NCBI GenBank assembly: GCA_905181865.1
Contig: CAJIZG010000005.1
Location: 540,705 to 604,704, forward strand
Reading direction: 5' to 3'
Length of the DNA stretch: 64,000 bases
DNA from: Urechidicola croceus
Lineage (GTDB): Bacteria; Bacteroidota; Bacteroidia; Flavobacteriales; Flavobacteriaceae
The position numbers were made by a program, and so were the translations under genes. Each line of letters begins with the position of its first letter. Positions within the stretch are counted from its first letter, which is position 1. Positions 8,693 through 17,531 of the stretch are shown here, piece by piece. The notes beneath the pieces are model-generated. The model was not told where the DNA came from and searched no databases. It saw nothing but the letters and a program-made list of their open reading frames with translations.

Positions 8693-9367
8693 TTAATCTC
8701 TACCCATATAAATCATTATATAATACAGAAGCGTAGCCAAAGATCCAATGGCAGCCACAATATATGTTCTGGCAGCCCATTTTAAAGCATCTTTGGCGCC
8801 AACTTGTTCTTCCTGTGTTAGCATATTTTTATTTTCCAACCATACCAAAGCGCGATTGCTTGCATCGTACTCTACAGGTAGCGTTACAAAACTAAAAAAT
8901 ACTGTAGCAGCGAACAGTATAATTCCTAGAGGTAATAATATAGGAGAGGTTTGAAAGAACAAACCGGCCAAAATAATCCACATAGATAATTTGCTTGAGA
9001 TTCCAACCATAGGAACCAAACTTGATCTAAATTCTAGCCAAGAGTATGCCGTTGCGTGTTGTATAGCGTGACCAACTTCGTGAGCGGCGATTGCCGCTGC
9101 GGAAGCATTACGTTCGTTATAAACGGTCTCACTTAAATTAACTGTTTTATCCTTTGGGTTATAGTGATCGGTTAATCGCCCCGGAGTTGAAATTACTTGT
9201 ACATCATAGATCTCGTGATCTGAAAGCATTTTTTCAGCAATTTCTTTGCCTGACAATCCGTTCTGAAGTCTAAGTTTTGAATATTTTTTAATTTTATTTT
9301 TTAACCTCGACTGAACCATCCACCCAAATAATAGAATAAGTCCAAAAATTATATAACCTAACATCAT
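8693..9367 (-). CDS. YugP-type membrane zinc metallopeptidase
   Basis: This integral membrane protein of 224 residues belongs to the neutral zinc metallopeptidase family typified by YugP. An N-terminal transmembrane helix (MMLGYIIFGLILLFGWMV) is followed by the zinc motif HEVGHAIQHA (about residue 101) and two or three further hydrophobic segments. The conserved segment VEYDASNRALVWLE is also present. The natural substrate is unknown. It is a single gene, convergent with accC across a strong hairpin terminator. Confidence 0.88.
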   Translation of the reverse strand: MMLGYIIFGLILLFGWMVQSRLKNKIKKYSKLRLQNGLSGKEIAEKMLSDHEIYDVQVISTPGRLTDHYNPKDKTVNLSETVYNERNASAAAIAAHEVGHAIQHATAYSWLEFRSSLVPMVGISSKLSMWIILAGLFFQTSPILLPLGIILFAATVFFSFVTLPVEYDASNRALVWLENKNMLTQEEQVGAKDALKWAARTYIVAAIGSLATLLYYIMIYMGRD

Positions 9368-9757
9368 AATTTACATATTTTATTTTGATTGATACTAAAA
9401 GTTTTACATATAACTATATTACATAAAGTATTCCAAAATATTTTTTAAGACAAATTGTCAAAGAAGTATGAAATATTTAGAATGGATTGATGAGAATCGA
9501 TTTAAAAGTAAATGATAACGGTAAACCTGTTACATGCATTTAGTTTTTAATTTTAATCTTTGGTCGAAATAAGAAAATAGTCGATATCTTTTTATGAATA
9601 CTTCAGTATTAGACCATTTAATTGCAATTTATGTATGGAAAGTAATTAAACAGGAAATCAAATTATGGAAAATACGATATGAGTTTAAATAAAGGATAAT
9701 GCTTTCATGAATCAACATTTTTTTGTTACTTGGCATTCGCGAAAAAAAGCAAATTAT
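9368..9757. other. Intergenic region, no gene recognised
   Basis: About 390 bp between the metallopeptidase start and tRNA-Ser. The only open stretch noted is a 15-codon frame from the ATG at 9469 (MKYLEWIDENRFKSK), too short to support. No confident promoter or hairpin was found. Confidence 0.5.
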
Positions 9758-9844
9758 GGAGAGGTGGCCGAGTGGTTTAAGGCGCACGCTTGGAAAGCGT
9801 GTATATGGGAAACTGTATCGGGGGTTCGAATCCCTTTCTCTCCG
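9758..9844 (+). tRNA. tRNA-Ser (GGA anticodon)
   Basis: This is an 87-nt class II tRNA with a long variable arm. The acceptor stem GGAGAGG pairs with TCTCTCC, the anticodon loop is CTTGGAA with anticodon GGA (reads UCC/UCU), the T loop is TTCGAAT and the discriminator base is G. CCA is not encoded. It sits about 70 bp upstream of the ExbB operon. Confidence 0.96.
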
Positions 9845-9916
9845 CGGTAAGTTGTTTTTTTGCGAAAAAGTTATATCTTTAACCCATAATCAAATTATTT
9901 AAACAACAATTACAAA

Positions 9917-10651
9917 ATGAAAAAATTATTTACAATCCTAGCAATTACAGGTCTATTGTTTTTAGGAACGACACAAAGTACATATGCACAGGATGCTGCT
10001 GGAACAGAACAAGCAGATAAAAAAGGATTCCATCAAGAATTGAAACAGCGTTTTATTCAAGGGGGCCCTTTCTTTATGGGTATCGTATTGATTGCGTTAA
10101 TCTTAGGTCTTGCAATTGCAATTGAAAGAATTATATATCTTAACTTGTCTACAACAAACACTAAGAAATTAATTGGTGGTGTAGAAGAAGCTTTAGCATC
10201 AGGAGGTTTAGAAGCAGCAAAAGAAATTTGTAGAAATACAAAAGGACCTGTTGCATCAATCTTTTATCAAGGCTTAGATCGTTCAGAAGATGGAATTGAA
10301 GCATCAGAAAAAGCCATTGTAGGATATGGAGGTGTTCAAATGGGATTGTTAGAGAAAAATATTTCATGGTTAACATTGTTTATAGCACTCGCACCAATGC
10401 TTGGTTTCATGGGAACGGTAATTGGTATGATTAAAGCATTTGATAATATTGCTGCATCTAACGAAATGTCTCCAGCAACTGTTGCAGGTGGTATTCAGGT
10501 AGCCTTATTAACAACTGTATTTGGTTTGGTAGTAGCAATTATTTTACAAATTTTTTATAATTACATCATTGCAAAAGTTGATAGTATTGTAAATAATATG
10601 GAAGATGCTTCTATTTCTTTAATAGATATTTTAGTTGCTCACAAAAAATAA
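9917..10651 (+). CDS. exbB: MotA/TolQ/ExbB proton channel protein
   Basis: This is the inner-membrane proton-channel subunit that, with ExbD, uses proton-motive force to energise outer-membrane processes through TonB-like partners. Its 244 residues include an N-terminal hydrophobic, signal-like segment (to about residue 25), a membrane helix at about 50-75, and the paired C-terminal helices with APMLGFMGTVIGMIKAFD and VAGGIQVALLTTVFGLVVAI, the family signature. It starts a five-gene run: exbB, a membrane protein, two exbD genes and, beyond a terminator, a beta-barrel gene. Confidence 0.92.
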   Translation: MKKLFTILAITGLLFLGTTQSTYAQDAAGTEQADKKGFHQELKQRFIQGGPFFMGIVLIALILGLAIAIERIIYLNLSTTNTKKLIGGVEEALASGGLEAAKEICRNTKGPVASIFYQGLDRSEDGIEASEKAIVGYGGVQMGLLEKNISWLTLFIALAPMLGFMGTVIGMIKAFDNIAASNEMSPATVAGGIQVALLTTVFGLVVAIILQIFYNYIIAKVDSIVNNMEDASISLIDILVAHKK

Positions 10652-10659
10652 TTTAAATT

Positions 10660-11124
10660 ATGATTAATAAATTTTATAAAGTAGCAAAAATAGGTGCTGC
10701 TGTCCTTGGAGTTATTGGCATTGTATTACTTGTAAGAGTAGTAGCGGCTGGTGAGGCAGTAGTAATCGATGCGGCTACACAGGCAAGTACTGTTGATCCA
10801 TTTGTGTCATTTACATTTTTAATGTTAGGTCTTACAACCGTCTCTGCGATTGGATTTTCTTTATGGAGTTTGATTCAGAATCCGGCGGCATTAAAGAAGG
10901 CTTTAATTAGTTTAGCCGTGTTGGGCGTCTTGTTTGTAATTGCGTATACTATTGCTAATGATGGAGCAGTTACAGATAAATTTGGGAATATTATAGAAAA
11001 GGGTGAAGTGGGTCCTATTTCTAAAAATTCTGGAGCTTTAATAAAGTATACTTATTTCTTGGGTGTCATAGGATTGGCATGTGTTTTGTGGGGATCTGTT
11101 AAAGAAATGTTTTCTAACAAATAA
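10660..11124 (+). CDS. Small membrane protein of the ExbB/ExbD operon
   Basis: The protein has 154 residues with about four hydrophobic helices (roughly 12-30, 46-68, 81-98 and 128-146) and no recognised catalytic motif. It lies 8 bp after exbB and 11 bp before exbD, so it is co-transcribed and probably part of, or an accessory to, the ion-driven complex. I recall that flavobacterial ExbB operons often carry a protein at this place, but I have no function for it. Confidence 0.75.
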   Translation: MINKFYKVAKIGAAVLGVIGIVLLVRVVAAGEAVVIDAATQASTVDPFVSFTFLMLGLTTVSAIGFSLWSLIQNPAALKKALISLAVLGVLFVIAYTIANDGAVTDKFGNIIEKGEVGPISKNSGALIKYTYFLGVIGLACVLWGSVKEMFSNK

Positions 11125-11135
11125 ATCGAAAGAGC

Positions 11136-11762
11136 ATGGCAAGAAGAGATACACCAGAAATTAACGCAGGTTCTATGGCAGATATAGCGTTCTTACTATT
11201 GATATTTTTCTTAGTAACAACGACGATGGATGTAGATGCAGGAATCTCACGGAGATTACCAGAAAAACAACCGCCAGAGGCTCCAGACCCTCCAATAATC
11301 AAGGAGAAAAATGTATTCGAAGTAATCATCAATATGAAAGATGAGTTATTGATTGAAGGAGAATACGCTAAGGTAAAAGATGTTCGTCAATTGGCGATTG
11401 ATTTTATTGATAATGGTGGGGGAATTGGAAATCCTATAAGTGATTTTGGAGAAACTGAAGGACAAGAATGTAGTTGGTGTCAAGGGGCAAAGAATCCTGA
11501 CTCGTCAGTGCATCCAAATAAGGCAATTATTTCGTTAAAAACCGATAGAAGTACAACATATGGTACCTTTATTAAAGTTCAGAATGAATTGGGTGGGGCA
11601 TATACCGATCTTAGAAATAGATTGTCTCAAGAAGAGTACGGACAATTATATACAGATATTGTTACCGAACTTGAAAAGGATAAAGGAAATGAAGTGTTGA
11701 AGGGTAAAATATCAAGAATACGAACAATGTATCCTGAGATTATTTCTGAAGGTGAAAATTAA
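11136..11762 (+). CDS. exbD: ExbD/TolR-family biopolymer transport protein, first copy
   Basis: This partner of ExbB carries the proton-path aspartate. Its 208 residues form a short cytoplasmic start, one membrane helix with SMADIAFLLLIFFLVTTTMD (about residues 13-32; the Asp in MADIAF is the expected functional residue), then a periplasmic domain. That domain has an insertion with a Cys pair (GQECSWCQG, near 112-120) not usual in short ExbD proteins, which explains the extra length over the second copy. It may form a disulfide. It is followed after 18 bp by the second exbD. Confidence 0.9.
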   Translation: MARRDTPEINAGSMADIAFLLLIFFLVTTTMDVDAGISRRLPEKQPPEAPDPPIIKEKNVFEVIINMKDELLIEGEYAKVKDVRQLAIDFIDNGGGIGNPISDFGETEGQECSWCQGAKNPDSSVHPNKAIISLKTDRSTTYGTFIKVQNELGGAYTDLRNRLSQEEYGQLYTDIVTELEKDKGNEVLKGKISRIRTMYPEIISEGEN

Positions 11763-11780
11763 TAGTTAAAAACACATAGC

Positions 11781-12242
11781 ATGTCTAAATTTAGTAAAAA
11801 GAAAAAAGGGTTACCGCCAATTAATACGGCGTCTTTACCAGATATTGTATTTATGTTATTGTTCTTTTTTATGGTTGCAACAACGATGCGTGAAACCACT
11901 GTTATGGTAGCTCAAACACTCCCGAATGCAACCGAGATTAAGAAGTTGCAAGACAAGAGATTGATTGCTTATATATATGTTGGAGAAGCACAAGACGTGG
12001 AGACTTACGGGGAAGGTGACAAAATTCAATTGAATGATAAAATTTCAGCTGTAAAAGAAGTGAAGAGTTTTATATTTGCCGCTCGTGAAGGAGTAAATGA
12101 AGATGAGCGCGATTATATGACAACAATGATAAAAGCCGATATTAATTGTACTGTTGGTACTATAAATGATATCAAAAAAGAGTTGAGAGATATTGATGCT
12201 TTAAAAGTTACTTATTCTGCCCGTAAAGGAGAAATAGAATAA
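11781..12242 (+). CDS. exbD: ExbD/TolR-family biopolymer transport protein, second copy
   Basis: The protein has 153 residues and the same layout as the upstream copy: a lysine-rich start (MSKFSKKKKGLPPINTASLP), one membrane helix with LPDIVFMLLFFFMVATTM carrying the conserved Asp, then a periplasmic domain. Two different ExbD paralogues with one ExbB imply a hetero-oligomeric complex, as is common in Bacteroidota. A strong terminator lies directly downstream. Confidence 0.9.
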   Translation: MSKFSKKKKGLPPINTASLPDIVFMLLFFFMVATTMRETTVMVAQTLPNATEIKKLQDKRLIAYIYVGEAQDVETYGEGDKIQLNDKISAVKEVKSFIFAAREGVNEDERDYMTTMIKADINCTVGTINDIKKELRDIDALKVTYSARKGEIE

Positions 12243-12267
12243 ATTTTAATTTATATAATATAATGAA

Positions 12268-12298
12268 ACGGCAACCAAATATTCGGTTGCCGTTTTTC
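12268..12298 (+). terminator. Rho-independent terminator of the ExbB/ExbD operon
   Basis: AACGGCAACC (12268-12277) pairs perfectly with GGTTGCCGTT (12286-12295), an 8-nt loop, then T residues. Confidence 0.88.
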
Positions 12299-12312
12299 GT
12301 TATATTTGTATT

Positions 12313-13002
12313 ATGTTAAAAAAGTTTTTATTAATTTTAATGTGCGGTATTACCTGGTGCTATGGATATTCACAAGTAGCTAATATAGCTATAGGTTCAA
12401 AATATTTGGAAGATCAATTTTACCTTGGTTTAAATTACAATAGATTGATAAATGTACCAACGGATGATTTTATTCAAAATGGCGTATCCAGTGGACTTTA
12501 TATGGGTTATATAAGAGATATTCCGTTCAATAAGAATAGGAATATTGGTATAGGAATAGGGTTAGGGTATAGTTATAACGTTTATTTGCAAAATATTAAA
12601 ATATTTCAAACTTCTAATAGAACCACATATGAGATTGTACCAACAGATAAATTTGATAAAAACAGATTTTCTACTAAAGCTATAGAACTCCCAATTGAGT
12701 TAAGATGGCGAAACTCAACAGTCACGAAATATAGTTTTTTGAGAATTTATGGTGGGTTTAAATTGGGTTATGTTTTTTCGAGTAAATCAATATATGAAGA
12801 TTCAAGGGGTAGGATTGAGGTTAAGGACATCCAAGAATTAGAAAAACTGCAATATGGCTTAACCTTTTCTGTAGGTTATAGCAGTATAAATTTGAATTTT
12901 TATTACGGTTTAAATCCTTTGTTTGAAGGTTCAAAAACTGTTGACGATGTTTCAATTGATTTTACAAGATTAAGTATAGGTTTGATTTTTTATATATTGT
13001 AA
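12313..13002 (+). CDS. PorT-like outer membrane beta-barrel protein
   Basis: The 229-residue protein has a signal peptide (MLKKFLLILMCGITWCYGYS) and then alternating beta-strand sequence with many Tyr, Gly and Phe residues, such as GIGIGLGYSYNVYL and YSFLRIYGGFKLGYVF, ending in an aromatic/hydrophobic strand. This fits the small PorT/OMP_b-brl_2 barrel group. It follows the ExbB/ExbD operon but is separated by a terminator, so it may have its own promoter. Its 3' end overlaps the convergent membrane-protein gene by 13 bp. Whether it is a functional partner of ExbBD is unknown. Confidence 0.75.
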   Translation: MLKKFLLILMCGITWCYGYSQVANIAIGSKYLEDQFYLGLNYNRLINVPTDDFIQNGVSSGLYMGYIRDIPFNKNRNIGIGIGLGYSYNVYLQNIKIFQTSNRTTYEIVPTDKFDKNRFSTKAIELPIELRWRNSTVTKYSFLRIYGGFKLGYVFSSKSIYEDSRGRIEVKDIQELEKLQYGLTFSVGYSSINLNFYYGLNPLFEGSKTVDDVSIDFTRLSIGLIFYIL

Positions 13003-13592
13003 AAATATACAATGAGTTGTGACGATAAGCCTATTATAAAGCCCCAATAAATTTCCTTTTGATTATGTACTTTTAAGGATAATCTAGAATGTCCAATTAA
13101 ACCGGTAATTATGAATAAAAAAGAAAGAGTTAGTAGGTTGTTAATTGTGTATTTATAACTAAAAAATAGAATAAAACCTATAAGACCTCCAATACCTATC
13201 ATGTGTAAACTAACCTTAAATTTTTTAAATATAAGAAGGTATGCCGCCATAAGAGCAAGTGAAGAACCGAATAAGAAGAGGCTAAGGTCTGCCGAAATTC
13301 TACTACGATAGAATATTGTTCCCAACAATGAAGTAACGAAAACAAGGAATAAAATAGGGCTTTTACGTTCTTCAATTTGCATTAATTTAAAACTCTTAAT
13401 AGCCTTAGATTTTTTAAGTACTGCAAGAAATATTAGAGGTAAGAGATATGTGCCAAAGAATACATATAAAATTATAGTAATTTCTAGGGTCCTCCTCGTA
13501 TGTCTCGGCAGTATAATAAAATAGAGCAAAGTGCCAATGATTGGAACAATGATGGGGTGTAGAATATAAGAAATAAGTTTTGCTATTTTCAT
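12990..13592 (-). CDS. Multi-pass membrane protein, PAP2-like
   Basis: The 200-residue protein has six or so hydrophobic segments and the short motif ERKSPILF around residue 77. I recall similar flavobacterial proteins being described as related to the C-terminal membrane part of PAP2 phosphatases, but the catalytic PAP2 signatures (KxxxxxxRP, PSGH) are not evident, so enzyme activity is doubtful. It is the last gene of the asnS-rpoN unit (20-bp gap from rpoN). Confidence 0.6.
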   Translation of the reverse strand: MKIAKLISYILHPIIVPIIGTLLYFIILPRHTRRTLEITIILYVFFGTYLLPLIFLAVLKKSKAIKSFKLMQIEERKSPILFLVFVTSLLGTIFYRSRISADLSLFLFGSSLALMAAYLLIFKKFKVSLHMIGIGGLIGFILFFSYKYTINNLLTLSFLFIITGLIGHSRLSLKVHNQKEIYWGFIIGLSSQLIVYFYNI

Positions 13593-13612
13593 AAATTGAG
13601 CAGGTAGATTAA

Positions 13613-15070
13613 TTACAATTTTTTCCGAAGTCGCGCAACAGGAATATCAAGTTGCTCCCTGTACTTAGCAATTGTTCTTCGGGCAATTGGATAACCTTTA
13701 TCTTTTAAAATAACGGATAATCTATCATCTGTCAATGGCTTTTTCTTATTCTCTTCTAAAATAACCGTTTCCAATATTTTTTTTATTTCACGTGTAGAGA
13801 CATCTTCACCTTGATCATTCTTCATGGACTCTGAGAAGAATTCTTTGACTAATTTTGTTCCGTAGGGTGTTGAGGCATATTTGCTATTCGCGACTCTCGA
13901 AACGGTAGAAACATCCATATTTATTTTTTCTGCAATGTCTCGAAGAATCATTGGTTTTAGTTTTCGCTCATCTCCAGTCATAAAGTATTCAGACTGATGG
14001 TCCATAATGGAATTCATGGTCAATAGAAGAGTTTGTTGCCGTTGTTTTATAGCATCTATAAACCATTTCGCAGAGTCTAATTTTTGTTTTATAAAGAGGA
14101 CTGCATCTTTTTGAGATTTAGTTTTGGTCTTAGAGTCCTTATACCCTTTTAACATATTATTGTATTCTCTAGAAACATGTAATTCTGGAGCATTTCTGCC
14201 GTTTAGGTTTAGTGCTAATTCTCCGTCAGAAATAGTTATAGTAAAATCTGGAACGATTTGTTCTGATATTTTATTGTTTCCTGCAACGGAACCTCCTGGT
14301 TTTGGATTTAATTTCTCTATTTCAAGAATAACTTCTTTGAGTTGTTCTTCGTTACAATTAAATTTTTGAAAAATTTTCTTGTAATGTTTTTTAGCAAATG
14401 ATTCAAATGATTTTTCTAGAATTTCGATGGCCAATATTCTGCTACTACTTTTTTGTTTTCTTTTTAACTGAATAAGAAGGCAATCTTGTAAATTTAACGC
14501 TCCAACGCCAGGAGGATCTAATTCCTGCACGATGTCGAGTAGTTTTAAGACCTCCTCTCTATTTGTATACGTGTTTTGAGTGAAGGCAAGGTCATCTATT
14601 AAATCGTCTATATCTCGTCTTATATAGCCACTATCATCAATGCTTCCAATTAAAAATTCAGCAATTCCTTCTTCGTGCTCTGTAAAACTATACGTATGTA
14701 ATTGATTTAATAGCATTTGATTAAAGGATATTCCACCCGCATAAGGGATGTTTTTTTCTTCATCATCTGGTGAATAATTATTTGCTTGAGTCTTGTATGA
14801 AGGAATTTCGTCATCACTTAAATATTCATCAATATTTATGTCTTGAGTATCAATGACTTCAGAATCTGAATTTTCATCACGTTCTTGATTTGAGTCTTCA
14901 AATTCGTTACTTTCTTCTTTTCCTTTTTCTAAAGCTGGGTTTTCCTCAATTTCTTGCTTCAATCGTTGTTCAAAAGCCTGCGTAGGCAATTGAATAAGTT
15001 TCATTAACTGAATTTGTTGAGGAGACAGTTTTTGAGAAAGTTTGTATTGTAAAAATTGTTTTAGCATCAA
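13613..15070 (-). CDS. rpoN: RNA polymerase sigma-54 factor
   Basis: Sigma-54 directs RNA polymerase to -24/-12 promoters and needs an AAA+ activator. The 485 residues show region I (LKQFLQYKLSQKLSPQQIQLMKLIQLPTQAFE, leucine- and glutamine-rich, split across residues 3-34), an acidic region II, the core-binding middle domain and the C-terminal RpoN box ARRTIAKYREQL near residue 465. Length is normal. It is co-oriented with asnS 42 bp upstream. No activator gene is present in this window. Confidence 0.96.
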   Translation of the reverse strand: MMLKQFLQYKLSQKLSPQQIQLMKLIQLPTQAFEQRLKQEIEENPALEKGKEESNEFEDSNQERDENSDSEVIDTQDINIDEYLSDDEIPSYKTQANNYSPDDEEKNIPYAGGISFNQMLLNQLHTYSFTEHEEGIAEFLIGSIDDSGYIRRDIDDLIDDLAFTQNTYTNREEVLKLLDIVQELDPPGVGALNLQDCLLIQLKRKQKSSSRILAIEILEKSFESFAKKHYKKIFQKFNCNEEQLKEVILEIEKLNPKPGGSVAGNNKISEQIVPDFTITISDGELALNLNGRNAPELHVSREYNNMLKGYKDSKTKTKSQKDAVLFIKQKLDSAKWFIDAIKQRQQTLLLTMNSIMDHQSEYFMTGDERKLKPMILRDIAEKINMDVSTVSRVANSKYASTPYGTKLVKEFFSESMKNDQGEDVSTREIKKILETVILEENKKKPLTDDRLSVILKDKGYPIARRTIAKYREQLDIPVARLRKKL

Positions 15071-15112
15071 GTAAATTTACAAAAAAGAAATAGCAAATAA
15101 ATTAAATATATA

Positions 15113-16540
15113 TTAAAAATCTGCGTTATTTGGAGTTCTTGGAAAAGGAATAACATCTCTAATGTTACTCATTCCGGTTACAAATTGAACGAGTCGTTCA
15201 AAACCAAGTCCAAATCCGCTGTGAACAGCAGTTCCAAATTTTCTAGTATCTAAATACCACCAAAGTTCTTTTTCGGAAATTCCCAACAGATCCATTTTGT
15301 TTTTTAAGACATCTAGTCGCTCCTCTCGTTGCGCACCGCCAACAATTTCTCCAATATCTGGAAAGAGAACATCCATTGCTCTAACTGTTTTGCCGTCGTC
15401 ATTCAATCTCATGTAAAACGCTTTAATACCTACTGGATAGTCAAATAATATTACCGGACATTTAAAGTGTTTTTCAACTAAGAATCGCTCGTGTTCACTA
15501 TGTAAATCGACACCCCATTCAGTAATAGGAAATTGAAATCTTTTCTTTTTATTCGGTTTCGAATTTCTCAAAATTTCAATTGCCTCTGTGTAACTTATTC
15601 GTTTAAAATTATTTTCAACAACAAATTTTAATTTTTCAATCAGCATCATTTCACTGCGCTGATTGGCTGGCTTAGATTTTTCTTCTTGAAGCAATCGGTT
15701 TTCTAAAAATTCGAGATCGTCTTTACAAGTATCAAGAATTTCTTTTATAACGGATTTTATAAAGTCTTCAGCTAAATCCATATTCATATCGAGATCATGA
15801 AAAGCCATTTCGGGTTCTATCATCCAAAACTCGGCTAAATGTCGCGTTGTATTCGAATTCTCAGCTCTAAAAGTGGGGCCAAAAGTATATACCTTCCCCA
15901 AGGCCATGGCATACGTCTCTGCTTCTAGTTGACCAGAAACGGTGAGGTTGGTTTCTTTTCCGAAAAAATCTTGTGTATAGTCAACTTTAGTATCTTCATT
16001 TAAAGGAGGGCTTTCGATATTTAAAGAAGTGACTTTGAACATTTCTCCAGCACCTTCAGCATCTGACCCTGTAATAATAGGCGCATGAAAGTTGTAAAAT
16101 CCATGCTCGGTAAAATATTTATGAACGGCAAAAGATAGCGCTGACCTGAGTCGCATTACGGCTCCAAAAGTATTAGTACGAATCCTTAAATGCGCATTTT
16201 CACGAAGGAATTCAAGTGAATGTCGTTTGGGCTGAATTGGGTATTCATCCGGATGAGAATCTCCCAAAACTTCGATTTTAGAAATTTGAATCTCAACTTT
16301 TTGTCCTTTTCCCTTACTTTCAACTAGCACACCAACTATTGAAATTGCTGCCCCTGTTGTAATTCGTTTTAAAACGGACTCATCTGTATTTTCAAAATCT
16401 AAAACGCATTGGATGTTGTGAATAATAGAGCCATCGTTTAACGCAATAAACCGATTACTTCTAAAACTTCTTACCCAACCTTTTATAGTTACTTCATGTG
16501 ATGTTTTATCCGAAGATAATAATTTAGAAATGGAATTCAT
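15113..16540 (-). CDS. asnS: Asparaginyl-tRNA synthetase
   Basis: This is a class IIb synthetase charging tRNA-Asn. It has about 475 residues: an N-terminal OB-fold anticodon-binding domain ([20 protein letters not shown]), motif 2 around [18 protein letters not shown] and motif 3 [16 protein letters not shown] with [11 protein letters not shown] at the C-terminus. The frame is open further upstream (ATGs at 16546 and 16570). I chose the ATG at 16540 (MNSISKLL) because the upstream codons lie in a direct repeat and do not resemble the usual N-terminus. Confidence 0.94.
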   Translation of the reverse strand: MNSISKLLSSDKTSHEVTIKGWVRSFRSNRFIALNDGSIIHNIQCVLDFENTDESVLKRITTGAAISIVGVLVESKGKGQKVEIQISKIEVLGDSHPDEYPIQPKRHSLEFLRENAHLRIRTNTFGAVMRLRSALSFAVHKYFTEHGFYNFHAPIITGSDAEGAGEMFKVTSLNIESPPLNEDTKVDYTQDFFGKETNLTVSGQLEAETYAMALGKVYTFGPTFRAENSNTTRHLAEFWMIEPEMAFHDLDMNMDLAEDFIKSVIKEILDTCKDDLEFLENRLLQEEKSKPANQRSEMMLIEKLKFVVENNFKRISYTEAIEILRNSKPNKKKRFQFPITEWGVDLHSEHERFLVEKHFKCPVILFDYPVGIKAFYMRLNDDGKTVRAMDVLFPDIGEIVGGAQREERLDVLKNKMDLLGISEKELWWYLDTRKFGTAVHSGFGLGFERLVQFVTGMSNIRDVIPFPRTPNNADF

Positions 16541-16653
16541 TTTCATGTGTTTATATGTATTTTTTTTCATTTGTCACATGGTTCATCCATAATCCTCATT
16601 TCCTTGGGTATATAAATCTTTATATATGGATGTTTCATGTGTTTATATATATT
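16541..16653. repeat. Short direct repeats at the asnS 5' end
   Basis: The sequence TTTCATGTGTTTATAT followed by (G/A)TATT occurs at 16541-16561 and again at 16633-16653, 92 bp apart in direct orientation. The first copy covers the alternative upstream start codons of asnS. Function is unknown. Confidence 0.6.
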
Positions 16654-16863
16654 ATTTAATGGTCATGCTTCGACTGCACTCAGCACAGGCATACAGTTCG
16701 CTATTAATCATTCTCTTGCAAGATAAAATTTTAAAAATGCTCGTTTCATTTATATAAATTGAATAGGTAAAAATACAGAATGTAATGTATGATTAAAAGT
16801 ATTCAGTTTTAAAGTTATACCTCTTGGAATAGAATCTTAACAATCATTAAAATAAATGGTATT

Positions 16864-17079
16864 TTATGCTAAGCTGATAAAATGCAGTTGACTTAATGGA
16901 AAACTATTTTCGGTGAACTCTTTTTTTATAGAAGCGTATAAAGTGTTCATTTCTTTATATTTTGCTTTCGTAATGAGTTTTCCAAATATGCCTAATTTCC
17001 AACTGAAATACATGAGAATCGTGTCATCTTCTTTTATAGAAAGAAGGATACTGAAAAATCCAACCATAGGACTAAACAT
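16864..17079 (-). pseudogene. Remnant A of an unidentified gene
   Basis: This minus-strand open stretch of 71 codons reads like the C-terminal part of a soluble protein: DDTILMYFSWKLGIFGKL, then KAKYKEMNTLYASIKKEF, ending LSQLHFISLA. It aligns by eye with a second fragment at 17305-17471, which contains WKVGVLGKF, YRDKIENYNKIKNQ and ISELHQVANL. It has no good N-terminus or promoter. I read it as a decayed gene and do not know the family. Confidence 0.45.
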
Positions 17080-17269
17080 GGATCCAAAAAAAACACTGAG
17101 ACCCGAGCAACATGGACATAGATAGTATAGTGCCTCCGCCTAAATTTCAATCTGCAGATTAATTAATCACAAGTGCGTTTAATTTTTTCGTCCAATACAT
17201 AGAAATGTTTGTCATAAATAAAAACAAACGTCTTTTTTATATCTATCATCTCACAACTATCTGAAAGTT

Positions 17270-17298
17270 GTGATTATATATTTTAAATATATAATCAC
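17270..17298. repeat. AT-rich stem-loop
   Basis: GTGATTATATATT (17270-17282) and its exact reverse complement AATATATAATCAC (17286-17298) flank three bases. It sits between two related gene remnants and has no T-run, so its role is unclear. Confidence 0.55.
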
Positions 17299-17304
17299 TA
17301 TTTC

Positions 17305-17471
17305 TTAAAGGTTTGCAACTTGATGTAATTCAGATATTTGACAACCTTGAATTAGAAGTTGGTTTTTAATTTTATTATAATTCTCAATTTTATCTCGATA
17401 TGTTTTGTGAAAATAAATTTACCCAAAACTCCAACTTTCCAATTTGAATAAATATTAATTTTATTGAACAT
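17305..17471 (-). pseudogene. Remnant B, related to remnant A
   Basis: From the ATG at 17471 the minus strand reads MFNKINIYSNWKVGVLGKF. After a shift of frame it continues TYRDKIENYNKIKNQLLIQG and ISELHQVANL, with a stop at 17305-17307. The parts align with WKLGIFGKL, YKEMNTLYASIKK and LSQLHFISLA in remnant A. It is therefore a frameshifted relative of the same gene. About 960 bp between asnS and the RND gene hold nothing else that I can support. Confidence 0.45.
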
Positions 17472-17531
17472 TTAAATTTTAATACAAGCACCTGAAAAGT
17501 AGAGTTTTTCTGTGCCTAATGGTGTGTTACC

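Noticed and set aside
9469-9516. Short frame MKYLEWIDENRFKSK
   Set aside because: 15 codons with no conserved partner or promoter; probably chance.
16664-16692. ATGCTTCGACTGCACTCAGC, resembling a dispersed REP-like palindrome
   Set aside because: Only one copy is in the window and the hairpin is weak, so a repeat family cannot be supported here.
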